The position numbers and the translations under genes were made by a program. Below the pieces are notes generated by a model. The model had not been told where the DNA came from, did not search any database, and was given only the letters and a program-made list of their open reading frames with translations. This document shows positions 22,799 to 33,639 of a stretch of DNA of 64,000 nucleotides, piece by piece. Each line of letters opens with the position of its first letter. The stretch's first letter is position 1. Source of the DNA: Adiantum capillus-veneris (Eukaryota; Streptophyta; Polypodiopsida; Polypodiales; Pteridaceae); assembly GCA_014529385.2 (NCBI GenBank), contig CM043968.1:7327648-7391647 (forward strand), in the 5' to 3' direction.

Positions 22799-24500
22799 CT
22801 GAGTAGTTACCCTTTCGGTGGTTGCTTTTTCATATATGAGTGCATGCATGGACTTTTCGAGTGCGTATGAAGTTGCTTCATGATTATTGCATCATTCTAA
22901 ACACGCTGAATTATATAAGCACACGATGTGTTTATGGTAATGTGTGTACATAAAAAGCACTTTTCACGGTATCACTTCGTGAATGCAAGTTATTAACTAT
23001 TCCATAACTGGGTTTTACTACGTGTGTAGGGATGCTACCAAGGGAGAGTACCATATGACTTCGTGAGTTAATCGAGCTGTTTATACATGATTTATGGTTT
23101 TTTTTGGTGAGTTTAGTTCAAGTTTTAGATGTCCATAAACTTATGTGAGGGTATATGGTTAGTCAACCCAAACCGCACGGGCATATACGAATAAAGTGGC
23201 TTTCTTTTCGTGTCCCCTACCTTGATACTTGTTCTAATCAATGCCATGGGAGCTTACCTTTTTTGGTTGGGTGGGGGCTCTTTAAATGGAAACTTGTAAT
23301 ATCACTAATTTATTTAAATGAGAAGTACTAATGGTAGTTATCTTCTTTACTCCCTTTTGAGCTACATCAGGGCCCATTTTTTTGTGTTTCTCTATCCTTC
23401 TCGCTCTCCACATATTGATATTGTCTGACTTTACCTCCTAGCACCGGCCTGGTATTTGGGTTTTCTCACCTATGTTGATGCTAATATGATACTCACCCCT
23501 CTTATTTCCCTTCCGCTTTCTCTTTGCTCCCCTATACCAACATTGGGCCGTGCCTATTTCAAACAACTGAACAGACAAGGTCCTTGCCTACTAAGAATAA
23601 CTATGGTGATTTATTAACCAAGATTTGGTGGAGATTTTTCTTGTGCTTGGTTGAATGCTCTGCACACAACGAGGAGAGGTACCTGATGACGCCCAACTAA
23701 TTTGATGATGCCATATAAATTGGTGAGGGAATCTCTTTTTCGTCACTTAGCCTTGCTTTGTGGGTGTGTATTTGAAAGTGTGTGAGGGCCGTGGTATTTT
23801 CGCCTGTTGATCTCGATCTTTATTATGCATCTTGGACTTCATGTCTATGTCTCCTCAGGTTTTCTTCTATTGTCACTTTGAAACATTTATCTTTATTGTC
23901 GCTGTGTATTTTTTTTGGCAATAATTTGGTTTAATATCTTTTTATGATGATGAATTGAATTAATTAATTATAGGCCATATTTTTTAGATCAAAAGTGACA
24001 CACACTTGTTAATAATTAGTTTTTTCTTTTGTAAGGGGCCTTAAACCCGTCTCAAATTTGCATATTGGGTACTTGGATGGATGCTATTCATAATGAGATA
24101 TGGTAAACAATAAATGCAGCTTTAAGATTATTTTGCCGCACTAAAGTAAGTGTAACTGATGGAGTGCAGCTGCACTTTTAAATATGGAAAGAATCATAGG
24201 CGTGGTACATGTTTTGCCTGGCCCGTACTTAGGTGAGGATATGGAGGTTATATTTGCTGAGAAATTTCAATACCTACTACGGCCGACTGTTATGGAATTT
24301 ATTTTCTCTCACTAGTTTTGATCCTCTACATTGTAACTAGCTTAAAACTTGATTCCTACCTGGGTCATAATCATGTCTTTGATGCTTTTACTTTGGTCTA
24401 ATCCCATTATTGAATTGAAAATAGATGGTTATATTTAATATTGATCAAATCTAATATGTTGCTATGCTATGCTTGGCTTGCCATGGCATTACATTGTTTA

Positions 24501-25181
24501 TGTCATAAAATTTAATATCTGACCAACCCAAATGATTTTCCCATATTAAACAGATCACTTAATGTGGGAGAATAAATGGAAACAAGGGTTAAGATATAGA
24601 TGTGCTTATAGATCTATTTCAGCACGTGGCCAATGGTAAAGGGGCCCAAATGAGAAAAGGTCTATCAAAGAGCAAGGTTAACCAAAAGACCTTAGGGTTT
24701 TCTTCATTAAAGACTCCAAAGGTAAGTGTTAAAAGCCTTAATACATAGTCTTTAAATTTTTACCTTTAGTCACTTAGGTCCAAGCAGGCAAGGGGGCAGC
24801 TTGCTTAAGCTAGGACTGTGCTTAAGCAGGGGGCCTGCCTGCTTACCAAGTTCAAAGTACTTGCTACTAATGAGGGGGCGATTCCTACAAAGGAGGGAGG
24901 TGGATAGTATGTGAGCACCTCACCAATGACCCATAATCTCATGGGAGGAAAGGGGCCACATGTCAAGTGTAGAGACACACTGCTCAAGCAAGTAGGGGCT
25001 GTGTTGAAGCAGGGGTTGTGCTTAAGCAAGGGGGGTGCTAGCTTAGCCTCACAAGGGGAAATAAGGACACTTGTCAAGAGGCTACACACCTTGCCCCAAA
25101 GGGACCCAAGCTCTCATTGGCTAGAAGGCTACATGACCCAATGAGCTTCAAAGGAAGCCTAGGAAAGGAGGTCGACCTGCT

Positions 25182-25246
<65 letters not shown>

Positions 25247-25966
25247 GAGCATCCCACGAACTCTCTCTCCCTCATTCTTTCCTTCACACACTCTTGTGAA
25301 GCAAGAATTCCATATCCTTCTCCAAGCTTGAGAAGTTGAGTGCCTACTACCACAAGCTCTTGGCTATGGATGCAAGTCCACATAAGAGAATGCTTATGCT
25401 TGCTTATCAATCTCTCTAATCTCCATTAACACTATGCTAATCTATGCTACAAGAGCTATGAGTGATTATGTGCAAGGGGTTATTGCTTTTCCATAGAGCT
25501 ACTTCTACTTCTCTCTTCTTCCTTACTCCCTGCCAGCTCTCCTCACCTTTTATCGTGTTTGAGGTCTTGGGATTGAGGTTGGGCATTTTCCAAGTTCATG
25601 CTAATCATGTTTATTGTTGTTATACTTGGTGAGTGAAGCTTACCATCTTCATCTCATCAAGAAGGTCTCAAGGAACACAAGTAGTTGTATTGTAAACAAG
25701 TCTTCCATCATGGAAGAATCTATAGTAAAAATGCCTATTGGAGGGGGGACCGGCTCCAATTAATCCGGTCCTCTATTGGTGTCAATTTCTCTAAACTCTC
25801 ACTCTCTTTTACAAGTATTGATCATGCCATGTTAATGAAGTATGTGTTAGTGTTGTTCTCTCTATCCAAGCACTTTCTTTCTCAAACCACATCTACACAC
25901 AAAGGAATGCTCAATATGTTATTCATTTTTCGCTCCAACTCAAGTTAAAAGGCCAATTTTGTTACA
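24501..25966 (+). repeat. Left X-family LTR
   Basis: 1,466 bp. It starts TGTCATAAAATTTAATATC and ends TTTTGTTACA, immediately before a perfect initiator tRNA-Met primer site. The start is the reverse complement of 44,326-44,383, and the rest matches 37,119-38,745 inverted. The ends resemble the B LTR, so X and B belong to one lineage. It carries a CT run at 25,184-25,242 and several AAGCAGG/CTTAAGCA-type short repeats at 24,785-25,045. The flanking pentamer GTTTA does not match the base run after the right arm. Confidence 0.9.
25184..25242 (+). repeat. (CT)n microsatellite in the left X LTR
   Basis: About 59 bp of CT dinucleotides on the sense strand of the LTR. Confidence 0.97.
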
Positions 25967-25967
25967 T

Positions 25968-25979
25968 TGGTATCAGAGC
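25968..25979 (+). other. Primer-binding site of the left X arm
   Basis: A perfect TGGTATCAGAGC (initiator tRNA-Met type) one base after the LTR end. Confidence 0.93.
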
Positions 25980-26380
25980 ATTTGGTTTCTCTTTTCTTGA
26001 TTAAGAAGAGAGTTCCTTAAGTAGCCTATAAATGATTGATGTTGTTAATTATATTAGGGTAAGTGGAACTGGGATCTTATTATCGGTTTTGTTGAGTCCA
26101 CTATGTGGGGTATGGTGCACACCTCCGGAGCTTTGGACTTAATAATGGAGTCTTTTTAGACTTACCTATGGCTTTACGATTATTGAGCCATAAGAAGTCC
26201 AAAAGGAGCTAGCCCTCAGCAACTCTACTATGTTAGACCTACTCCTCTACTCTCTATAATTAACCATTCTAAGCCGTGGGTGTAGATACTTAAGAGCCGA
26301 TTTTCGAAGGCTAAGAGGAGTGGCAACTAAGGTTTTGTATTGCCAAAGCATACACTAAGTACATACATAAATTTTGTAAC

Positions 26381-27503
26381 ATGGCTGACAATAATCAAGA
26401 GAGTAGAATGAACATTGATAGCTTTGATTTTGCACATGAAGGTGCTAATGATGATGCTCCCATGTTTTCGAATTATATCGTCACTAGGTTGCAGCAAGCT
26501 ATGGGCAACCCTGCTTTGCAAGCCAAAGTTACTCAACCACTTCGTGCTTATGGGATTTCCCTTCCTCTCCAAGAGGAGAGAGAGCTTATGAGGCCTCTTG
26601 AAGAGACCCCCAAAATAAGACTCTCTCCCATACAAGAGGAGCAATCCAAAGAGCAAGAAAGCAATGAAAATTTAAGTTCCTTTGAAGATGTGGCTCCACG
26701 AAGACAGCGGTCTCGACGATCGCCTACTCCTCCCAAGAGGAAAATATCAACACACAGTCCTTCTCCTTGTCATTCCAAAGAGAGGAAACAAAGGAAGAAA
26801 ACGGCTAGGAAGAGGTCACCCTCTTCTCCTTCATCTTCACCTTCCTCCTCTTTCGATGAAAGCTATGGATATTCTCATAGCAAATACAAGAGGGAGGACA
26901 TTGCAATTCATTCCCTGCATGGAGAAGGTCCCAAAAGTTAAAGAAGTTCAAGGAGGGAGGAAAGAGTATCTCTTTTCTCACTTATGATGGCACCTTTGGT
27001 GCTACCAACAAAGTGTTGGCCTTCATCCAGCAATTTGATGCGGCCTTTGGAGACGAGGGCTTTACAGAGTCCTCCAAGCTACGCCATGTAGCTATGCACT
27101 TTCAAAAATCAACTCGTCAATGGTGGGCTAACCTTCGTGTCAATAGTAAAGCCCCAAAGACATGGAAAACTCTACAAGTTTCCATCATGAAGCAATTCCT
27201 TGCAAGCAATGCAAAGGAAAAAGTGCTTACCGAATGGCGCAGCTTGGAGCTTCTCTCTCATCAGTCTATCCACAAGTATGTAGACAAGTTTTGGGATTTA
27301 CATCTCAAGGCTACTGTCTTTCAAAAGATAGACTTTGCCGAGAAAAGACAGCAATTTTGTGCGGGATTACCTGAAGAGATGGCCGAACACATCCAACTCT
27401 CAACGGCCTGGTACTATTAGCGAAGTAATCCATCACACCATGGTTGCTTCACATATCAATTTCCATCAAGGGGTTGGACATAATGTAAAACCTATGGATA
27501 AAA
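26381..27503 (+). pseudogene. gag: X-family gag, left arm, truncated by a junction to element T
   Basis: The ATG at 26,381 opens 186 codons: MADNNQESRMNIDSFDF, a LQQAMGNPALQ helix, then a serine/arginine/lysine-rich tail. The frame stops at 26,941. The capsid block then continues in another frame (27,013-27,420: FTESSKLRHVAMHFQKSTR to HIQLS). A frame-shifted stretch matching the B gag (VIHHTMVAS) follows. Homology to gag ends near 27,505, before the zinc knuckle, where the sequence switches within a few bases to the T reverse transcriptase. The X protease, RT and integrase are absent. Confidence 0.88.
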
Positions 27504-30179
27504 AAGGTGTTTCAAGCATTCTTTGGAAAGTCAATTAGGGTGTTCATTGATGATTTCTGCATTTATAGCTCAAAATCATTGCATCTACAAAGGGTAGAAG
27601 AAGGTTTAAAGAAGCTCTACAACATGGGAGGTCAACTCAACCCCGACAAGTGCCACATAGGTGAGGATGAAGTGATCTTGCTCGGTCACAAGGTTTCCTA
27701 TAAAGGCATTGAGGTGGATCCTTCAAAGGCAAAGGCTCTTATTGAGCTCCCATCACCGAAGAGTCTTAAGGAGGTCATCTCTTTCATTCAGAAGGTAAAG
27801 TATATGTCACGCTTCATTCACTTAGCCTCGGAGTTGCTTCATCCTTTGCAAAAGTTGACACAACAAGTAGAATTTGCATGGTCTGATGAGCTTGAAGAGT
27901 ATTTTTGTAACATTAAAGTCATTTTGTCAGAGTTACCAACACTCATGCCTCCTTGTTGGGAGTACACATTCTTTGTTAGCTCTAGTGTTGGAAGGGAAAC
28001 AATTGGTGTTGTGTTGCTACAACAAGATCCCCACAGTACAAGGATGCGACCCATCTACTTTGCTAGTAGGGTCATGAATGCTTTGGAGAGAGACTACACA
28101 GAAGCAGAACTCATGATGCTTTCTCTCATGTTTGCGGTGAGAAAGTTTAGATCCTACCTGCTACCAAAACCTTTTGTAATTCTCACTGTAGAAAATTTGT
28201 TCCCTTGGGTGTCATCTCAAATGAATCTTAGTACTAGGATCTCAAAGTGGATTATGGAGTTGCAAGAGTTCCAATACTCTTTCAAGGTAGAAGATAGTTT
28301 GCGTGCACAATTGGCAGGGATTCTCACTTATAGGGTACATGAGAAGGAAATTAAGGTGCCTGAAGTAAAGACCCTACCATTGCCACCACCAAAAAGTATT
28401 CCTAATGCTTTTACCTTGTTCTTTGATGGAGATTTTCGTCGAGCCACAGGAAAAGCAGGGGGAGGGCTAGTGTTGCTCAACCCAAGTGGAGAGGTGGTCA
28501 TGAAAGAGAAGGTCAATCTACTAGGTTCAACTAGCAACAATGAAGCAGAATATGACACACTACTTCATGGTTTAAAAATATGTATTGGCCATGGTATACA
28601 ACGCCTCATGGTAAAGGGAGATGCACTTCTCATTGTTAAACAGATTTTAGGCATTTGGGCATGCAAAAATGAAAGCTTACGGACAAAAGTTCATGCCATT
28701 CGTAGATTGTTTAATCAATTTGAAGAAGTGCAACTATATCATATTCCTAGGAAACAGAATGAAGATGCCGATTTACTTGCACAGCAAGTAGTTACATGTG
28801 TTGAGAAAGAAGTACAGGTCATCATGGTGGCAGCAACTGTCAAGCAACCGAGATACCAGGGATTGGAGTCATTGACTCCCATTATTAGCTACATTTTGGA
28901 GGGCGATTTTCCACAAGACTTCACGAAGGCTCAGAAGAGGAGACTCATGAAGAAGGCAAGCGCATATCTCTTCCTAGAAGGCTCCCTCTATCAAAGAGGG
29001 AGGGATCAAGTATGCAGAAGAGTACCAACTATTGAGGAAATTCTAGCCATTCTAAAAGGTTTGCATGAAGAAGCATGTGGTGGTCATTTTGCCCAAGAAT
29101 TAACTGTGAAGAAGATTTTGCTTGCGGGGTATGTTTGGCCAAGTCTGCATGTGGATGTCCAACATTGGTGTAAAAGTTGTCACAATTGTCAGGTAAATGG
29201 GAATAGAAGATTGGTTTATGGTCCAAGGAAAATCGTGCTTGCAAATGGACCCTTTGAAAAGTGGGGCATTGATGCTATGGGTCCTCTGCCTAGGACAAAA
29301 AATGGTAAACTCTACATTCTAGTGGCTGTAGACTATATGACTAGGTGGGTGGAAGCACAAAGTGTGGCAAAGGTAAATGAGAGGACAGTGAGCAAATTCG
29401 TCTACACTCACATTTGTTGTAGATTTGGCACACCTTTGGAGATTGTTTCTGATAATGGTCCAGGGTTTAGAAAGGGATTGCTCACAGAAGTCTATGAAGA
29501 GCTTCACATTCTACATCGTCACAGTACACCCTACTATCCCCAATCAAATGGTTTGGTAGAAAAAGCTAATGGTGTCATTGCAGGCATCATTAAAAAGATG
29601 GTGAAAAACAAGACAAAGTTGTGGGATGACTTCTTGGATGGTGCCTTGTGGGCGTATCGAACCACATATAGGGAAACCACGGAGTTCACACCATTTCACT
29701 TGGTCTATGGTCAAGAGGCTTTACAGCCAATTGAGCTAAACATTCCAACAATGCGACTTCATGGCAAATCAGCACAAGATGATCAAGAAGCATGGATGGA
29801 TCGACTTCTTACCTTAGCTAAGCTTGAGTGGAAAAGAGAAGCAGCATACGAGTGCTATAAGAGGAAAGCCACACAGACAAAGGAGAAGCTTGACAAGAAA
29901 CTGAAGGACAAAGGCATCAATGAAGGAGATCTTGTGCTAAGGTATGACAATCGACTCAATAATCATTTTGATGCCAAATTTGAAACAAGATGGCAAGGGC
30001 CATACATAATCAAGAAGGCTTTCAATTCAAGTTACTATCAGCTTATGGACTTGAATGGTAAAGAGCACTCCAGGAAAGTAAACGGGTATCGCTTGAAGCC
30101 CTATTTGAGTCGCCTTCTACCAAAGGATCTACCAAAGATCTGTCAAAAGGCACTGTCTCATGTAAGTATTGTTACATGA
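27504..30179 (+). CDS. pol: Element T pol, second half: RT from motif C, two RNase H domains, integrase
   Basis: One uninterrupted frame (about 890 codons). It opens inside RT, just before motif C (VFIDDFCIYSS, catalytic DD), then HKVSYKGIEVDP and the connection. A degenerate RT-linked RNase H follows (PIYFASRVMNALERDYTEAE; the usual TDH is replaced by TVEN). A second RNase H comes next (LFFDGDFRRATGKAGGG, NNEAEYDTLLHGLK, VKGDALLIVKQI, NEDADLLAQ), the hallmark of the Tat lineage. The integrase has H-H-C-C (HEEACGGHFAQ, CKSCHNCQ), WGIDAMGPL, IVSDNGPGF and GLVEKANGV (D-D-E complete), and ends RWQGPYIIKKAF to KPYL. RT motifs A and B are missing here; their counterparts are at 35.9-36.1 kb. There is no start codon of its own and no promoter here. 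Confidence 0.93.
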   Translation, partial: KVFQAFFGKSIRVFIDDFCIYSSKSLHLQRVEEGLKKLYNMGGQLNPDKCHIGEDEVILLGHKVSYKGIEVDPSKAKALIELPSPKSLKEVISFIQKVKYMSRFIHLASELLHPLQKLTQQVEFAWSDELEEYFCNIKVILSELPTLMPPCWEYTFFVSSSVGRETIGVVLLQQDPHSTRMRPIYFASRVMNALERDYTEAELMMLSLMFAVRKFRSYLLPKPFVILTVENLFPWVSSQMNLSTRISKWIMELQEFQYSFKVEDSLRAQLAGILTYRVHEKEIKVPEVKTLPLPPPKSIPNAFTLFFDGDFRRATGKAGGGLVLLNPSGEVVMKEKVNLLGSTSNNEAEYDTLLHGLKICIGHGIQRLMVKGDALLIVKQILGIWACKNESLRTKVHAIRRLFNQFEEVQLYHIPRKQNEDADLLAQQVVTCVEKEVQVIMVAATVKQPRYQGLESLTPIISYILEGDFPQDFTKAQKRRLMKKASAYLFLEGSLYQRGRDQVCRRVPTIEEILAILKGLHEEACGGHFAQELTVKKILLAGYVWPSLHVDVQHWCKSCHNCQVNGNRRLVYGPRKIVLANGPFEKWGIDAMGPLPRTKNGKLYILVAVDYMTRWVEAQSVAKVNERTVSKFVYTHICCRFGTPLEIVSDNGPGFRKGLLTEVYEELHILHRHSTPYYPQSNGLVEKANGVIAGIIKKMVKNKTKLWDDFLDGALWAYRTTYRETTEFTPFHLVYGQEALQPIELNIPTMRLHGKSAQDDQEAWMDRLLTLAKLEWKREAAYECYKRKATQTKEKLDKKLKDKGINEGDLVLRYDNRLNNHFDAKFETRWQGPYIIKKAFNSSYYQLMDLNGKEHSRKVNGYRLKPYLSRLLPKDLPKICQKALSHVSIVT

Positions 30180-30300
30180 AGCATGAGTGTAACTCTAGCC
30201 AAACTTCTGAGGGGCCAAACAATAAAGATCTCGTCAAGGACTCTGAAGCACTCTCTTTGGAAAAGATGCTCTATGATGGTACATGAATATACCATCATCC

Positions 30301-30314
30301 AGGGGGAGGGCTAA
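30301..30314 (+). other. Polypurine tract of element T
   Basis: AGGGGGAGGGCTAA directly precedes the TGATAGCC start of the LTR and lies about 120 bp after the pol stop, as expected for the plus-strand primer. Confidence 0.8.
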
Positions 30315-32024
30315 TGATAGCCGTTTTTCGGCTCTTTGTAATTGCCACAGTGAGTTACCTCACCCTACCAAAATCACCCAAACACTGTGGCTATCCCTAC
30401 CATTTCACTGTACATAGGCGTGCGTGAGTCACGGGACTTTTCCGATATCTTCTTTAAAAACCCTCAATTAGCTAGTCATTGGGCTAGTTGAGCCAAAAAA
30501 ATAAAAATAAAATAAAAAATATAAGTATATTATGGCCCATGCGTATGTAAATATTTCTTTGTATATAGGGACTAAATAAAAGATTTTTTCATAATTATTT
30601 TGGTATTTATTTAAATATTTCTACCTAGGTGTGTGTTATTTATGCTCTGTACATTGCCTCACCATTACCACAATTTTTCTTACCATTTTTCATATTCTTC
30701 ATTCCATATAGAAATATTTTCATGTAAGCTTCTCTTATATTTGGTGTAACTCCACCCCAACAAAAATCCAAAAAAACTAGTTTTATTTATGTGTATATTT
30801 TTTCACTACTGTGATTTTTCCCTTCCTACATCTATTTTGTTTTTTTTTCTAAAAAATTAGAACACCAAAAATATTTATCTTTTTATGGTAGCCTCATAAT
30901 GAGAGAGATTTCTTTTGACCCCTTTATATTTTTTTCCACTTATATTATTTATATTTGACATGTACATATTTTTTAGACCCCTCAATATTTGATTTTCTTA
31001 GTTGTACTATTCACTTATATCATAATCTCAACAATATCTTCAATTATAGACCTACCAAATAAGGTCAAGGGTAGGTGGCATGCATACATGCACTATGGAG
31101 GGCTCACTCTTGGAGGTATTCAAAAGAATCATCCAAAGAAGGACCCCACAAGGACCTTGTGCAGTGGAAAAAAACGATCGGTTTTGCTGAATCTTTAAAG
31201 TTCACTTGCTCTCCGAATTTGAAAAGGTGATACAAACAAAAGTTGTAGCTCGTGGGCTGAACTTTTGCCTCAAATTTTTTCATATTTTTTTGAGCTACGA
31301 GCTGTGAGCTATGATTTTATTAGTGGACCCCAGTTTTCCCATGCTATGCAGCCACACTCTCTCTTCCACTTTATCATTTTCCTCTTTCACACACACTTCT
31401 CCACTCATCATCCCCACCTCTCTCACCACTCCTCTCTACACCCTACTCACCTTCTCCTCAACCTTGAAGAATAAGAGAAACCATGGTGAACTCATACCTC
31501 CCACACACAATTCCATTCCAAAATTGACCACCTAGTCTCATTTTTCCTCCTCCAATTTACCCATATCTATCAAAAAAACCACAAAATTCAGCCTCTTCTC
31601 TTAAAAGACAGCATCATGGTGGTTGATTACTCAGATTCAATTACCTTGTCTCTCAAGGAAGGTCAAGAGTGGAGAAAAAATGTACCGTCAAAGCTAGTGG
31701 ACCGTCAACAAGCGTCAAAATTGGCCCTACTCAAGACACTTGGAGCATCAACCTTGTAAGAAATCCACCTTTTCTTACCTCTTAAGAGTTTTTCTTCCTT
31801 ATTTGTATCCTACATGGATACTCCCATTGTAAATATCCAATTCCATTTGTAAATTAATACTAACTCTACTAACACTAACCCACTATGAAAAGTCCTATCA
31901 CCTCCATTTCTCTCCTCTCTTTCCCCACCAACTTTTTGATAATTCCAAGCAAAAGAAATTAGATAAATTGCTGAAAATCTAACCCAACCATGGTTAGAGG
32001 AGTAACCCTAGCCTTCAAAATTGC

Positions 32025-32033
32025 TATAAAAGG
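32025..32033 (+). promoter_or_regulatory. TATA box in the element T LTR
   Basis: TATAAAAGG sits in TTGCTATAAAAGGAGGGTG, about 1.7 kb into the LTR and about 1.0 kb before the primer site. Transcription would start about 30 bp downstream, placing the U3/R boundary near 32,060. Confidence 0.65.
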
Positions 32034-32690
32034 AGGGTGTAGCTAGCACAAAAAGAAGGAGCCATAAGCAAGAGCACTATGCTATAGCTTGAGAAGCCAA
32101 GCTCAACCTCTCTAGAAGGAGCTCTTGAGTGGAAGCTCATTGTCTTATGCATGTGCATGTGTTGTAATAGGGGATTAGCAAGGGAACTCTATGCCATTGT
32201 AAGAGAGAGAGTGATCATTCAATTGAGAGTAGGAAATCTATCATTTCTCCTACTAGTGTAAGCCCAACATTTACTGAATCAAGGAGGGTGGATTTGGACT
32301 AAGCTTGGATATTTTGTCTCCCTTCCAACGTGAAGTAATGGACAACAATGATGCGTAAGTGTCTTGGTGTTTTTTGTTAAGTTCTTGATAGCTTGTCTCT
32401 GGTGTTGTCATCAATCTAGCCATAAATCCCACATACTGTAAGAGGGCGATAGGGTGGAGAGGACTCCCCTGGCTTTAAGACAGTGATTGGGGTGGCTTTT
32501 CTTGTGATGTGTTGTGGTGAAATTTACGCAAGCTATGTTGAACAAATACTAATTTTGCTTTGATTTGTCATGACAGATTTGTAAGAAGGTATTAATGCAA
32601 CAAGCACCCCCTCCCCCTTTCTCTCTCTTTCTTAAATATATAGTTGTGTTTACTTGATCATTGCCGATACGTTTCAAAGCAGCCCGAGCA

Positions 32691-32693
<3 letters not shown>

Positions 32694-32779
<86 letters not shown>
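32694..32779 (+). repeat. (TC)43 microsatellite in the element T LTR
   Basis: An uninterrupted TC run of about 86 bp, on the sense strand, downstream of the TATA box and so in the transcribed part. Confidence 0.97.
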
Positions 32780-32782
<3 letters not shown>

Positions 32783-33044
32783 TTTTAGTGTGTGAGAGTG
32801 TTCCATTGGTGTTAGGGTTAGTGTAAATTCCTTGCTTGTTTGTGGGTTGCTCTAACGATTCTCCTCTTTTGCATCCTAGTTCGCTCTTAAACTAGGTGGT
32901 GCCCCTTGTGTAGTTGGGATTTGGCTGTGGGTTCGTTGTTTTGGTTTGTGTTGTGTTGTGCCCCAGCCCCATTGAGCAGCACGGGAGCCTTGAAGGGTGT
33001 CTAGAGGTTGCTCTTCTTGTTGCCCGCCCCGGACCGCCTCAAAT

Positions 33045-33062
33045 TGGTGCCCCCACTGAGGA
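33045..33062 (+). other. Primer-binding site of element T
   Basis: TGGTGCCCCCACTGAGGA lies three bases after the LTR end. It resembles the TGGCGACTCCGCTGGGGA type used by Tat/Ogre elements (tRNA-Arg by recollection), with several changes. The tRNA identity is uncertain. Confidence 0.6.
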
Positions 33063-33115
33063 CGGCTTGTGTATTTTTGTGTAGAATCAACCTTTAGCAT
33101 ATTCAAGTAGTTTGC

Positions 33116-33328
33116 ATGAATCACGAAAATTTGTATGATCCCTTCATTCCCATTGCAAGGCAAAAGGTACACATAATTATTAGTACTAAGTTGCAATTTC
33201 AACGTGTCATTCGTAGAATTTTAGGTCCTCTTAGGTTGGCCGAGATAAACGCTTCAGTAAATCCTTTTATTTTGCCCCTCATTAGGTACGACCTTAGTTT
33301 GGACGTCTATATTTTTGTTTTTTTTTAA
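33116..33328 (+). CDS. Small leader ORF 1 of element T
   Basis: 70 codons between the primer site and gag; no known domain. It is hydrophobic and rich in isoleucine, arginine and phenylalanine. It contains IIISTKLQFQ, then EINASVNPFILPLIRYDLS, and ends DVYIFVFF. The second half aligns with the next small ORF at about 44% identity, and both stop at the same aligned position. Some Tat/Ogre elements carry an extra ORF of unknown role before gag; this may be a counterpart, but there is no sequence basis for a function. Confidence 0.5.
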   Translation: MNHENLYDPFIPIARQKVHIIISTKLQFQRVIRRILGPLRLAEINASVNPFILPLIRYDLSLDVYIFVFF

Positions 33329-33349
33329 GCATTAGGTCATGCATAGACC

Positions 33350-33568
33350 ATGGATAATGGCCCAGGAATAGAGGTTTTCCCCTTCCATTTCACTCCACAC
33401 ATTAGAATAAACATTGCAATTAGTAGGAAAATCTATTTTCAACAACGTATGGTGTTCATGTTTGGTGCCCAAAGAGTAGGAGAAATTCTCGCATCACCAA
33501 ACCCTGTCATCCTACCTCTTATTGATTATCATAGGTCGTTTGATGTGAATATCTTTATTTTGTTGTAG
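33350..33568 (+). CDS. Small leader ORF 2 of element T, paralogous to ORF 1
   Basis: 72 codons starting 21 bases after ORF 1 ends. It contains IAISRKIYFQQ, EILASPNPVILPLIDYHRS and DVNIFILL, which match ORF 1 position for position in the second half. The pair looks like an old tandem duplication kept open in both copies. Function unknown. It could also be a decayed N-terminal extension of gag. Confidence 0.5.
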   Translation: MDNGPGIEVFPFHFTPHIRINIAISRKIYFQQRMVFMFGAQRVGEILASPNPVILPLIDYHRSFDVNIFILL

Positions 33569-33639
33569 AATAGATTGCAAGCTAGAAAACATTATTGTGT
33601 AAATCTTTTTAAGAAAGAAAAACAAAAACGGGTGTCACT

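Larger units (their letters stand above)
20832..24500. other. No gene seen; unassigned repeat-rich DNA
   Basis: Contains an imperfect minisatellite at about 21,735-22,030 and a (TC)30 run at 22,733-22,792. The short open stretches near 21,421 and 22,409 encode nothing recognisable. There is no primer site, no RT and no tRNA-like cloverleaf that I could find. Confidence 0.5.
30315..33041 (+). repeat. Single LTR of element T
   Basis: About 2.73 kb between the T polypurine tract and the T primer site. It begins TGATAGCCG and ends about CGCCTCA, then AAT and the primer site. It contains a TATA box at 32,025 and a CT run at 32,694-32,779. There is one LTR only between the pol end and the gag start, so the pol half and the gag half share it. 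Its exact end is uncertain by a few bases. Confidence 0.78.

Noticed and set aside
26381-30179. A functional X gag-T pol fusion protein
   Set aside because: The X gag frame has stops at 26,941 and 27,420 and the T pol frame is not continuous with it.
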